DNA of 14,035 bases from Microbacteriaceae bacterium (GTDB taxonomy: Bacteria; Actinomycetota; Actinomycetes; Actinomycetales; Microbacteriaceae). The position numbers were made by a program, and so were the translations under genes. The number at the start of each line of letters is the position of its first letter. The stretch's first letter is position 1. The stretch covers positions 1 through 14,035 of the forward strand of contig JAODAU010000347.1 in the NCBI GenBank assembly GCA_025463615.1. The letters run 5' to 3'. The notes under the pieces were generated by a model. The model saw nothing but the letters and a program-made list of their open reading frames with translations. It did no database searches and was not told the DNA's origin. Shown here in pieces: positions 1 to 6,827 of this stretch.

Positions 1-1
1 T

Positions 2-274
2 ATCACCGAACAGATCCCGGACGATCGCATCGCCTGGACGAGCACGCGCGGAGAAGTCGATCACGCCGGTGTTGTCACATTCCCCAGGCTCAGTGACGAC
101 TCGTCTCGCGTCGCTGTGCAGATCGACTGGCAGCCCGAAGGCTTCGTCGAGAGAGCCGGTGCGGCGCTCGACATCCCGGATCGGGCCGTGGAGGCCGAGC
201 TCGAGAACTTCAAGAGGTTCATCGAGGCCGCGGGCACCGAGGGTGGCGCGTGGCGGGGAACGCTGGGGGACTAG
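2..274 (+). CDS. SRPBCC family protein (polyketide cyclase/START-like), C-terminal part
   Basis: An open frame of 90 codons enters from the left edge and ends at TAG 272-274, so the start lies outside the window. The translation opens with ITEQIPDDRIAWTSTRG, then GVVTFPRLSDDSSRVAVQIDW, and closes with an amphipathic helix around AVEAELENFKRFIEAAG. This order of a 'pdrriaW' strand, beta strands (V.F..L....T.V.v.i.w), and a long C-terminal helix packing over the cavity is the usual second half of SRPBCC/START-like proteins of the cyclase/dehydrase type (COG5637-like). Such proteins bind hydrophobic ligands; no substrate can be named here. It converges with the MORN-repeat gene 18 bp downstream. 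The family call is fairly secure, the function is not. Confidence 0.8.
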   Translation: MTEQIPDDRIAWTSTRGEVDHAGVVTFPRLSDDSSRVAVQIDWQPEGFVERAGAALDIPDRAVEAELENFKRFIEAAGTEGGAWRGTLGD

Positions 275-292
275 GCCGGCGCCGATGGAGCG

Positions 293-676
293 CTAACCCC
301 GCTCAGGGTGCTGCTGCGTCTTGCGGGGCGTGCCGTTCTTGTCGTAGTGCTTCCACTCGCCCGAGCGCAGCCCGTCGACCCAGTCGCCCTCGTCCATGAG
401 CGCGCCGGTGTCGTGCCAGCGCCTCCACCGGCCCACTTGCCTGCCGTCGGCGAAGTCGCCTTCCTGCAGCAGTTCGCCGTTCTCGCGCCACCAGATCCAG
501 TGGCCGGTGAACGTGCCATTCGCGAACTGGCCTTTGGCCTTCTTCTGGCCGTTGCGGTACCAGTACTCGCAGGCGCCGCTCTTCTCGCCGGCGACGTAAT
601 TCTCGATGGCGCTGAGCTTGCCGTCGGCGAAGTAGACCTCGTGCTCGCCGTCAGTGGGTGGAGGGGAGTTCTTCAT
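293..676 (-). CDS. MORN-variant repeat protein (YwqK-like)
   Basis: This 127-residue protein is almost entirely five copies of a 24-residue repeat, at about residues 13-34, 35-58, 59-82, 83-106 and 107-121. Each follows the pattern W-x-x-aromatic-x-x-x-G....EG-[DQ]F/Y/W-x-[DN]G...G. Examples are YWYRNGQKKAKGQFANGTFTG and RWHDTGALMDEGDWVDG. This is the MORN_2 (PF07661) pattern of beta-hairpin repeats. Database entries often name such proteins 'toxin-antitoxin system YwqK family antitoxin', but no toxin gene is adjacent, so I give no such role. There is no signal peptide or membrane segment, so it is probably cytosolic. The ATG at 674-676 is chosen because it sits 6 nt after a TACCGT -10 box, which suggests a leaderless transcript. 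It diverges from the DUF1761 gene. Confidence 0.82.
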   Translation of the reverse strand: MKNSPPPTDGEHEVYFADGKLSAIENYVAGEKSGACEYWYRNGQKKAKGQFANGTFTGHWIWWRENGELLQEGDFADGRQVGRWRRWHDTGALMDEGDWVDGLRSGEWKHYDKNGTPRKTQQHPERG

Positions 677-682
677 AGGACG

Positions 683-688
683 ACGGTA
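683..688 (-). promoter_or_regulatory. Probable -10 box of the MORN-repeat gene (leaderless)
   Basis: On the minus strand TACCGT is followed by exactly 6 nt and then the ATG. There is no Shine-Dalgarno sequence between them. The TANNNT-N6-ATG arrangement recurs at other genes in this window and is typical of leaderless actinobacterial transcripts. No convincing -35 was found. Confidence 0.45.
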
Positions 689-741
689 TTACGGCGGCAC
701 CCACGGCAATAGACTCCGACCAACCGAAAGGATGGTGGGTG

Positions 742-1167
742 ATGGTGCCCGAAATAAACTGGCTCGCGGTGGTACTCGCGACGGTGTCCAGCATGGTGGT
801 CGGCTCGGTCTGGTACATGAGGAAAGTCTTCGGGGCCAGGTGGATCCGCCTCGCCAAGGTCGACGAGTCGACGATGGGTAATGGCGCCGCTGCCATCATC
901 GTCACGGTGGTCGTGAGCTTCATCACCGCGGCGGTTCTCGCGGGATCGGCCGCGATCGCCCAGAACTTTTACCACGGCAACTTCCTGCTGAACTGCGTGG
1001 TCACGGGCGTCATCCTCTGGGCTGGATTCACGGCGGCGCGGTTCATCACCCACGACGTCTTCGAGCGCCGCCCAGCGAACCTGACGATCCTCAATCTCGC
1101 GCACGAGCTCGTGACGATCCTCGTCATGGCCCTCGTCATCGGAGCGTTCGGCATCAGCACCATCTGA
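742..1167 (+). CDS. DUF1761 domain-containing membrane protein
   Basis: A 141-residue integral membrane protein with four hydrophobic segments, at about residues 6-25, 50-72, 83-103 and 117-138. The N-terminal INWLAVVLATVSSMVVGSVWY, followed by a KVFGARWIRL stretch, matches the DUF1761 pattern (a conserved NW near the start, a G-x-x-W-Y at the end of helix 1, and a (F/L)G..W segment after it). The biochemical function of the family is unknown. The start is taken as ATG 742; GTG 739 directly upstream is possible. AAAGGA at 727-732 provides a ribosome site 9 nt before ATG 742. The gene diverges from the MORN gene across about 65 bp and converges with the LysR-like gene across 39 bp. Confidence 0.82.
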   Translation: MVPEINWLAVVLATVSSMVVGSVWYMRKVFGARWIRLAKVDESTMGNGAAAIIVTVVVSFITAAVLAGSAAIAQNFYHGNFLLNCVVTGVILWAGFTAARFITHDVFERRPANLTILNLAHELVTILVMALVIGAFGISTI

Positions 1168-1206
1168 GTTACCCCGACGACGTCGTGAGCGGGCCGTGTG
1201 GTTGCC

Positions 1207-1824
1207 TCAGCGGCCGCGCCCCGAGCGTGGCCTTTTCGCGGCCCGCTTCGGGGGCTTCGGCTCGGGAAGGGCCGGAGGCGTCGGCGTTCCGCGTGAGCTG
1301 TTTGCGGTGCGCCCGCGCACGATACCGATGAACTCTTCAACGGGCGGCGTGGTGTGCGCGGTGACCCAGGCGAGCGCGATGCGGGTCTCCGCGGCATCCG
1401 TCACCGGGCGGGCGACCACGTCGCGGCGACTCAGCGCACGCGCGACCGACTGCGGCATGACGGCGACACCCACGTTCGCTGCAACGAGCTCGACGGCCGC
1501 TGCCCAGTCCTGGTCGAGTACGGTCTCGCCGTCGAGGTCGGCGAGGGCGAGCGAATCGAGGGCCTCGACGGCGTGGCCCTTCGGCGCGACCACAACGGGC
1601 TGCTCGGCGTAGAGCGGGATCGTGGATAGCTGCTCGTGCTCGGCGGGGAGCCTCAGCAGGGCGACATCCGCGTCACCGGACACAAGAGCGGCGACGGCCT
1701 CAGCCTGCGCCAGCGGTCGAAGTTCGAGCGGATGCCGCGGCAGCCGTTCCCCCCACACCCGCGCCCACTTGCCGGGCGTGACCCCCACCACGAACGCGAC
1801 GACGAAGGGCTCAGGCACAGCCAC
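1207..1824 (-). CDS. Stand-alone LysR-type effector (substrate-binding) domain, no HTH
   Basis: A 205-residue protein corresponding to the periplasmic-binding-like effector domain of LysR regulators. It starts at the first strand (PFVVAFVVGVTPGKW, residues 6-20), continues with HPLELRPL...AVAALVSGDADVALLRLP (residues 31-60), a YAEQPVVVAPKGH segment, and ends with ANVGVAVMPQSVARAL and ALAWV. The roughly 90-residue winged-helix DNA-binding part and linker helix of a full-length LTTR (about 300 residues) are absent. No HTH is visible upstream, because the divergent gene begins 16 bp away. The C-terminus is a disordered-looking basic tail (PKPPKRAAKRPRSGRGR). GTG 1822-1824 is preceded by AAGGG 6 nt upstream, which supports this start. 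It could bind a small molecule without binding DNA itself, or work with a partner; see the adjacent DUF5997 gene. Confidence 0.83.
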   Translation of the reverse strand: MAVPEPFVVAFVVGVTPGKWARVWGERLPRHPLELRPLAQAEAVAALVSGDADVALLRLPAEHEQLSTIPLYAEQPVVVAPKGHAVEALDSLALADLDGETVLDQDWAAAVELVAANVGVAVMPQSVARALSRRDVVARPVTDAAETRIALAWVTAHTTPPVEEFIGIVRGRTANSSRGTPTPPALPEPKPPKRAAKRPRSGRGR

Positions 1825-1828
1825 AGGC

Positions 1829-1834
1829 TACCCT
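1829..1834 (+). promoter_or_regulatory. Probable -10 box of the DUF5997 gene (leaderless)
   Basis: TACCCT lies exactly 6 nt upstream of GTG 1841. It sits inside the 16-bp gap between the two divergent genes. The complementary strand of the same bases supplies the AAGGG ribosome site of the LysR-like gene. Transcription of one gene may therefore interfere with expression of the other. Confidence 0.5.
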
Positions 1835-1840
1835 TGGACC

Positions 1841-2242
1841 GTGCCAGACCAGACCATGAAGCCCGCTACCGCGGCCAGGAAACTCGGGATCTACCTGCCC
1901 GCCACGCCCGCGGAGTTCCAGGAGGGCGAGGTCACGCGCAGCGAGTTCCTCGAACTCCAGTCGACCCCTCCGCCGTGGCTCATGGAGCTGCGGCTCAAAG
2001 GCCCGCACCCCCGGCAGGTGGTGGCGCAGAAGCTGGGCATCTCGACCTCCGGTCTTGCCCGCGCCGGTGCGCCGGACGTCATGACGACCGCGGAGATCAA
2101 GTCCCTGCTGGAGCAGAAGCCCGAGTGGCTCGTGGTCGAGCGCGCGAGTCAGGCCCGTGTGCACGAGGAGAACGCGCGCATCAAGTCCGAGCGGGCGGCA
2201 AAGTCGCAGCAGCGCGAGAGCGGCGGGGGTCGCGGCCGCTAG
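1841..2242 (+). CDS. DUF5997 family protein
   Basis: A 133-residue protein recognised as DUF5997 by its opening (MKPATAARKLGIYLPATPAEF), the middle PPPWLMELRLKGPHPRQVV, and the following AQKLGISTSGLARAG. The function of the family is unknown. The residues VVAQKLGISTSGLARAG (about 68-84) read like a helix-turn-helix, followed by a second helical stretch TTAEIKSLL. The tail is charged and ends GGGRGR. GTG 1841 is preferred over the in-frame ATG 1856 because it sits 6 nt after a TACCCT -10 box; the ATG start would give 128 residues. It is divergent from an HTH-less LysR effector domain and is followed 18 bp later by an SGNH/GAF gene on the same strand, with which it could be cotranscribed. Confidence 0.85.
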   Translation: MPDQTMKPATAARKLGIYLPATPAEFQEGEVTRSEFLELQSTPPPWLMELRLKGPHPRQVVAQKLGISTSGLARAGAPDVMTTAEIKSLLEQKPEWLVVERASQARVHEENARIKSERAAKSQQRESGGGRGR

Positions 2243-2245
2243 TCT
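2240..2245 (+). promoter_or_regulatory. Possible -10 box of the first SGNH/GAF paralogue
   Basis: TAGTCT overlaps the TAG stop codon of the DUF5997 gene and lies 15 nt before ATG 2261. The short leader holds GGGGGA (2252-2257), the ribosome site. No clear -35 was found. Cotranscription with the upstream gene is an equally good explanation. Confidence 0.3.
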
Positions 2246-2260
2246 TTTCGTGGGGGACGG

Positions 2261-3466
2261 ATGCTCGGAAACGCTTCACACGTGCTGGGGCGCACGGCCA
2301 TGCGCCTGTGGCTCGCCACATCGTCTCAATCGTGGGTCGACCGTCCTGTGCCCGCCGGCAGCCTGTCCGCACACGCAGGCGGCCCAGACCCCGACCGCGT
2401 GCTTCTGGTCGGCGGGAATATGGCGGTGGGCTACGGGGTCCACTCCCACGATCTCGCCCTCGCCGGCCACCTCGCGAGGCAGCTCGCGGCGGTCACCGGT
2501 CGTGGCACCGATGTCGATGTGATCGCGCAGCCCAACATGGTAATCGGGGCATGCCTCAGTTCGCTCCGCGGGAGCGATCTCTCACGATTCGACGCGATCG
2601 TACTGACAATCGGTGGAACGGAGGCCCTCCAGCTGATGGGCCCTCGGCAATGGCGACGAGATCTGGACGCGCTGCTCGATCACGCCACCCGGAACGGCTC
2701 GACCAACACGCAGGTGTTCGTGCTCGGAATCCCGCCGATCGAGTCGGTCGGCTACGTCCCGTCGATCGCACGTCGGTTGGGCAGCCGACGTGCGAAGGCG
2801 CTCGACGAGCAGACCGTGCGCGCCTGCGAATCCCGCCAGCGGGTGACGTTCGTGCCGTACCGGTTACCCCCGGTGGATGACATCATGGCTGACGTGGACC
2901 GTCGCATCTTCGGGGCCTGGGCCGGCCTCCTGGTTTCAGCGATGGCAGGCCCGCTCAATGCCGGGGCGCGCGCACCACACGAATTGCCCTCGATCGACGA
3001 GTCGGCCCGGCAACGGTCGCTCGAAAGCCTCGGCATCCTCGACACCCCGGCGGAGGAGCAGTACGACAGCATCACGAGGATGGCGCGCGACCTCTTCGGA
3101 GTGAGCGGCGCGGCGGTGACCTTCCTCGATCGTGAGCGCCAGTGGGTGAAATCCGCGATCGGCGTGAGCGCGGCGGAGACTCCTCGCGCGGCCGCCTTCT
3201 GCAACGTGACGATCGCGCGGGGCGAGCTGTACGTGGTCGAGGATGCGAGCCGGGATCTGCACCCCTGGGTGGCGGGAGATTCCGGGGTCCGCTTCTACGC
3301 CGGCTACCCCCTGACCGCTCCCGACGGACAGCGGGTCGGCGCCCTCTGTGTCGTCGACACGAAGCCGCGCACATTCGATTCGGTAGATGCCGCCCTGCTC
3401 AGGGAGCTCGCCCTGCGCGTGCAGTCCGTGCTCTGGGCCGGCGTGCGGGCGGGGCAGCACCCTTAG
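2261..3466 (+). CDS. SGNH-hydrolase-like / GAF two-domain protein, paralogue 1
   Basis: A 401-residue protein with two parts. Residues about 45-235 resemble an SGNH/GDSL hydrolase: block I at 47-60 (VLLVGGNMAVGYGV), a DAIVLTIGGTEAL strand at block III (111-123), the RQWRRDLDALL helix, and a VFVLGIPPI strand. The catalytic residues are not conserved: GDSL is GGNM, GGND is GGTE, and no Asp-x-x-His is seen near FGAWAGLLVSAM. Residues about 245-395 are a GAF domain of the type found in sensor proteins, with LGILDTPAEEQYDSI, LDRERQWVKS, FCNVTI, RFYAGYPL and GALCVVDTKPR. No output domain such as GGDEF or kinase is attached. There is no signal peptide, so it is probably cytosolic. ATG 2261 has GGGGGA 3 nt upstream. 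Its end overlaps the convergent HdeD gene by 4 bp. Two paralogues lie at 5576 and 11014. Confidence 0.85.
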   Translation: MLGNASHVLGRTAMRLWLATSSQSWVDRPVPAGSLSAHAGGPDPDRVLLVGGNMAVGYGVHSHDLALAGHLARQLAAVTGRGTDVDVIAQPNMVIGACLSSLRGSDLSRFDAIVLTIGGTEALQLMGPRQWRRDLDALLDHATRNGSTNTQVFVLGIPPIESVGYVPSIARRLGSRRAKALDEQTVRACESRQRVTFVPYRLPPVDDIMADVDRRIFGAWAGLLVSAMAGPLNAGARAPHELPSIDESARQRSLESLGILDTPAEEQYDSITRMARDLFGVSGAAVTFLDRERQWVKSAIGVSAAETPRAAAFCNVTIARGELYVVEDASRDLHPWVAGDSGVRFYAGYPLTAPDGQRVGALCVVDTKPRTFDSVDAALLRELALRVQSVLWAGVRAGQHP

Positions 3467-4068
3467 ACCGCGCTCGCGAGCTTGCGCACTCCGCTGTGCA
3501 CCTGGATCGCCGTGACCACGAGCATGACCCCGAAGATCACCGCGAAGATGCCGACCGTCCAAACCAGGCCGAGCAGGGTGACGCCGGGGGTCAGCAGAAT
3601 GAGGATCCCGAGCGCGATGCCGAAGATCACGCTGAAGACGCCCGCGACGATACCCCAGGTCTTCGCTCCGCCATCCGAGGCGCCCGCGGCAGAACGGATG
3701 GTCGCGATGCCCTGCATGATGTTCCAGATGACGATCGTCCACAACACGACGAGACCACCGAACGCACCCACGATGCCGGGCAGGATGAGTGCGGCAAGGC
3801 CGGCCAGTGCCGACAGGATGCCCTGCAACAGCAACCAGCCCCAGGCCTTGAAACTGTTGCGCACGCGAATTGCGTGACTGATCGCGATGACGCCGTCGAC
3901 GAGCGCGTATGCACCGAACACGATGGCGATCGCGGTGAGCGCCGCGGCCGGCGCGATGAGGGCGATGATGCCGAAGGCGACCGCGAGGATGCCGCGGATG
4001 AGCACCCACCACCAGATGCCTTTGGCGAGCGAGAGGAGCGGATCGGCCAGCTTCCCGGAATCTGTCAT
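3463..4068 (-). CDS. HdeD/DUF308 family membrane protein
   Basis: A 201-residue polytopic membrane protein with about six hydrophobic segments arranged as three helical pairs. Recognisable parts are WWWVLIRGILAVAFGIIAL near the N-terminus, AYALVDGVIAI, WGWLLLQGILSALAGLAAL, and ILLTPGVTLLGLVWTVGIFAVIFG. This repeated W..L..qGi....G...l.P pattern is that of HdeD (PF03729/DUF308) proteins, named for an E. coli acid-resistance locus protein whose mechanism is unclear. ATG 4066-4068 is chosen over longer in-frame extensions because hydrophobic homology starts right after it and a TACGGT -10 box lies 6 nt upstream. It diverges from the FAD oxidoreductase by 78 bp. Its stop overlaps the end of the convergent SGNH/GAF gene, so no room remains for a separate terminator. 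Confidence 0.88.
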   Translation of the reverse strand: MTDSGKLADPLLSLAKGIWWWVLIRGILAVAFGIIALIAPAAALTAIAIVFGAYALVDGVIAISHAIRVRNSFKAWGWLLLQGILSALAGLAALILPGIVGAFGGLVVLWTIVIWNIMQGIATIRSAAGASDGGAKTWGIVAGVFSVIFGIALGILILLTPGVTLLGLVWTVGIFAVIFGVMLVVTAIQVHSGVRKLASAV

Positions 4069-4074
4069 ACCTTC

Positions 4075-4080
4075 ACCGTA
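4075..4080 (-). promoter_or_regulatory. Probable -10 box of the HdeD gene (leaderless)
   Basis: TACGGT on the minus strand is followed by 6 nt (GAAGGT) and then ATG. The GAAGG is too close to the ATG for a good ribosome site, so leaderless initiation is the simpler reading. Confidence 0.45.
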
Positions 4081-4134
4081 TCGCCGTGAGCGAACCGAAC
4101 GGAAGGCCACTTCCGCCCTGTCGTATCCCGGTGC

Positions 4135-4140
4135 AAGACT
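4135..4140 (+). promoter_or_regulatory. Possible -10 box of the FAD oxidoreductase gene (leaderless)
   Basis: AAGACT ends 6 nt before ATG 4147, and no purine-rich ribosome site lies between. It matches the other leaderless -10 boxes in A at position 2 and T at position 6, but not in T at position 1. Confidence 0.35.
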
Positions 4141-4146
4141 GGGCCG

Positions 4147-5511
4147 ATGTCGACCACCACCCTCGATTTCCAATCCTTCGCCGACTTCCGCCAGCGATTC
4201 TCCGGCGAGATCCTCGAGCCGGGTGATGCCGGCTACGAGGTTGCGAGCGTCGCCTACATGAGCATCGGCAGCCCCGCGCTCGTTGCCAGGCCCGCGACCC
4301 CGGACGATGTTGCCGAAGCCGTCCGCTACGCGGGCGGCCAGGAGCTACTGCTCTCCGTGCGCGGCGGCGGCCACCACGGCTCCGGCGTCGCGACCAACGA
4401 GGGTGGCCTCGTGATCGACCTGTCGGCGCTGGACGGCATCGAGGTGCTTGATGGCGGGCTTGTGCGTGTTGGCGGTGGTGCCAGGTGGGGCGACGTGGCA
4501 AAGGCCCTGCAGCCGCACGACCTGGCCCTCACCTCGGGCGACACGACGACCGTGGGCGTGGGCGGCCTGACCCTCGGTGGCGGCGTGGGCTGGATGGTGC
4601 GCCAGTACGGCCTCGCACTCGACAGCCTCGTCGCGGCCGAAGTCGTCACGGCCGCGGGCGACATCGTGCACGCGAGCGAGGAGGACGAGCCCGAACTGTT
4701 CTGGGCGCTGCGTGGCGGCGGCGGCAATTTCGGCGTGGTTACGACTTTCACGTTCCAGGCTCATCCGCTCCGTGGCGTGCATTCGGGGGCGATCCAGTTC
4801 GGCGAGGACGACCTGGAGGGGCACATCACCGCCTGGCGCGACGTGATGCGGGTCGCACCCGAGGAGCTCAACTCGACCTTCGTCACCTTCCCGTCGTTCG
4901 GCGAGGACATGCCCGGCGGCACATCGATACTGGTCTGCTACGCGGGCGACGACGAACAGGCTGCGGCGACGGCGATCGCGCCATTGCTCGCGATCAAGGG
5001 GGTCGTGAGCGGCGACATCCAGGGGAAGGCATACGCCGACGTGCTCGACGAGGCGCATCCGCCCGGCGGGCCGATCACGATCGTCGACAACAACGCGTTC
5101 GCAGCGGATCTCAGCGATGAGGCGATCGGCACCCTCGCCGCGGTGCATCGCGGCCTCGGTGGCGCGGTGCTCATGCTCCGCTACCTGCGCGGTGCCTTCA
5201 ATCGGGTGGCGCCGGATGCGACAGCCTTCGCCTGGCGCGACAGTGAGGTGCTCATCGTCTCGGCGGCGTTCCTGCCGCCCGATGCGGTGGAGGCCGACAA
5301 GCAGCGCGTGCACGACCTCTGGGCGGCGACGGACCCGTTCACGGCCGGCTCGTACGGCAACTTCCTGAGCCGGGTGGACGAGAGTGCCATCGCGGCGATC
5401 TACCCGCCCGACACCCGTGCTCGGCTCGCGGCGGCAAAACATCACTACGACCCGTTCAACCTGTTCTGCCGCAACCACAACATCGCACCACGAAGGCTCG
5501 CCGAGAACTGA
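4147..5511 (+). CDS. FAD-linked oxidoreductase with BBE domain (6-hydroxynicotine-oxidase-like)
   Basis: A 454-residue PCMH/VAO-type flavoprotein. The FAD-binding half includes ALVARPATPDDVAEAVRYA, the motif RGGGHHGSG (residues 72-80) whose first His is the expected site of covalent 8-alpha-histidyl FAD attachment, GVGGLTLGGGVGWMVRQYGL (137-156), and FWALRGGGGNFGVVT. The C-terminal BBE segment, YDPFNLFCRNHNIAP (434-448), helps close the active site. The Cys used for bicovalent flavin attachment in berberine bridge enzymes is not at the equivalent place (VGVGG), so a single covalent link as in 6-hydroxynicotine oxidases is likely. Length is normal for the family. The substrate is unknown; members oxidise amines, alcohols or sugars and usually reduce O2. 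No signal peptide is present. Confidence 0.9.
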   Translation: MSTTTLDFQSFADFRQRFSGEILEPGDAGYEVASVAYMSIGSPALVARPATPDDVAEAVRYAGGQELLLSVRGGGHHGSGVATNEGGLVIDLSALDGIEVLDGGLVRVGGGARWGDVAKALQPHDLALTSGDTTTVGVGGLTLGGGVGWMVRQYGLALDSLVAAEVVTAAGDIVHASEEDEPELFWALRGGGGNFGVVTTFTFQAHPLRGVHSGAIQFGEDDLEGHITAWRDVMRVAPEELNSTFVTFPSFGEDMPGGTSILVCYAGDDEQAAATAIAPLLAIKGVVSGDIQGKAYADVLDEAHPPGGPITIVDNNAFAADLSDEAIGTLAAVHRGLGGAVLMLRYLRGAFNRVAPDATAFAWRDSEVLIVSAAFLPPDAVEADKQRVHDLWAATDPFTAGSYGNFLSRVDESAIAAIYPPDTRARLAAAKHHYDPFNLFCRNHNIAPRRLAEN

Positions 5512-5528
5512 TCCTGTCGCCGATGCCC

Positions 5529-5560
5529 TCCACTCCCTAGAATTGACCAGGGGGAGTGGA
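5529..5560. promoter_or_regulatory. 9-bp inverted repeat enclosing a TAGAAT -10-like box
   Basis: TCCACTCCC (5529-5537) and GGGAGTGGA (5552-5560) are perfect inverted copies separated by 14 nt. That loop begins with TAGAAT (5538-5543), the best -10-like hexamer ahead of the second SGNH/GAF gene (ATG 5576). It could be an operator bracketing the promoter, or a hairpin ending the upstream FAD oxidoreductase transcript, since the stem begins 17 nt after its stop. No T-tract follows the stem, which argues against a classical intrinsic terminator. Confidence 0.45.
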
Positions 5561-5575
5561 TCACAGGGGGTGACC

Positions 5576-6784
5576 ATGCTCGGCTACCTGCAGAACGGCA
5601 TAGCCAGACCTCTCGTGCGCCTGTGGCTCGCATCATCCCAGAACTCCTGGCGCCAACTGCCGACTCCGCCGCGCGTTTCGGTCGTTCACGCTCCCGGAGC
5701 GGACCCGGACAGCGTGTTATTGGTGGGCAGTGGGATCGCCGTCGGCTATGGAGTGCTGTCGCACGATCTCGCGCTTGGCGGTCACCTGGCGCGCGCCCTC
5801 TCCGTGGGAACCGGCCGCGGCACCGACGTCGACATCATCACCGCTCCCGAGATGTCGGCGGCGATCGCCCACGCCGCCGTCGCCGCCCTCCAGCTCACCC
5901 GGTTCGACGCGATCGTTCTGACCCTGGGCGGCCCGGAGTCGCTGTATCTCGCGCCGAGACGAGCCTGGCGGCGCCAGCTCGGGGAACTCCTCGACGCGAT
6001 CCGCGCGGGCGCGCCGAGTGTCGAGGTGTTCGTCGTGACCATCCCCCCTCCGCCCCTCCTAGTTGCGATTCCGCGGTATTTCGGGAAGCTGGCGTCGCGA
6101 CACGGTTCGCAGCTTAACCACGACGCCCGCGTTCTCGTGAACGCGCGCCCGGGGACGCACGTGGTCCCGTTTCGGCCCAGCCCGGGTGATATCGCGGCCA
6201 TGGCTAGTCGCCAGATTTATGACGAGTGGGCGTCGCTCATCGCCCCGGCCATGATCGGGCCGCTGAACGCACAGGCGCCATCCGTCCCGGAGAACATCGA
6301 CGAGGAGGCACGGCAGCGCGCTTTCGACGCGCTCCTCGTGCACCCGGCTCGCGACGAGAGGTTCGACCGCATCGTCGAGACCGCGCGGGACCTGTTCGCG
6401 GTGAGCGGGGCATCCGTCAATCTCATCGACGGGGATCGCCAGTGGGTGAAGGCCGCCGCGGGCGTTCCCCGCCGCGACCTGCCACGCAGCGAATCGCTGT
6501 GCAGTATTACGATCCGTGGCGCCGGCCTCTTCGTCGTCGAAGACCTGTGGAGCGACACCCGATTCGCGAGCAATTCCTGGAAGCGGGGCGCCGTGGCGCC
6601 CCGCTTCTATGCGGGGTATCCGGTGACGGCGCCGGACGGCCATCGCATCGGCGCCCTGTGCGTGATCGACACCCAGCCCCGCGCCTTCGGCGATACAGAG
6701 GCCGCCCTGCTTCGCGAGCTCGCCCTGCAGGTGCAGGCGCTGATTTGGGAGGATGCGCGCGTTGGGAACATGGCGAATTCATAG
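5576..6784 (+). CDS. SGNH-hydrolase-like / GAF two-domain protein, paralogue 2
   Basis: A 402-residue paralogue of the proteins at 2261 and 11014. The N-terminal part contains RLWLASSQNSW (15-25), block I VLLVGSGIAVGYGV (47-60), SHDLALGGHLARAL, DAIVLTLGGPESL at the block III position, and ASRQIYDEWASLIAPAM near its end. The GDSL Ser is replaced (GSGI), the GGND Asn is replaced (GGPE), and the DxxH dyad is missing, so hydrolase activity is doubtful. The C-terminal GAF domain spans about 243-395, with ERFDRIVETARDLFAVSG, GDRQWVKAAAG, LCSITI, RFYAGYPV and GALCVIDTQPR; its first helix (LLVHPARDE) departs from the usual ILDTPPEE consensus. ATG 5576 is preferred to longer in-frame extensions into the upstream gene, because it aligns with the other copies and has AGGGGG 5 nt upstream. 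Confidence 0.85.
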   Translation: MLGYLQNGIARPLVRLWLASSQNSWRQLPTPPRVSVVHAPGADPDSVLLVGSGIAVGYGVLSHDLALGGHLARALSVGTGRGTDVDIITAPEMSAAIAHAAVAALQLTRFDAIVLTLGGPESLYLAPRRAWRRQLGELLDAIRAGAPSVEVFVVTIPPPPLLVAIPRYFGKLASRHGSQLNHDARVLVNARPGTHVVPFRPSPGDIAAMASRQIYDEWASLIAPAMIGPLNAQAPSVPENIDEEARQRAFDALLVHPARDERFDRIVETARDLFAVSGASVNLIDGDRQWVKAAAGVPRRDLPRSESLCSITIRGAGLFVVEDLWSDTRFASNSWKRGAVAPRFYAGYPVTAPDGHRIGALCVIDTQPRAFGDTEAALLRELALQVQALIWEDARVGNMANS

Positions 6785-6827
6785 CGTCTCCGGCGGCCCG
6801 AAAGCCCGTGTACCCAGCGTTTGCGCG

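Noticed and set aside
293..676. Toxin-antitoxin module suggested by the YwqK-type name
   Set aside because: The label is a transferred annotation for MORN-type repeats, and neither neighbour (SRPBCC, DUF1761) is a toxin family.
1177..1186. 10-bp palindrome ACGACGTCGT between the DUF1761 and LysR-like gene ends
   Set aside because: It has no loop and no T-tract, so it is a poor terminator. A single 10-bp palindrome in G+C-rich DNA is not enough to call a site.
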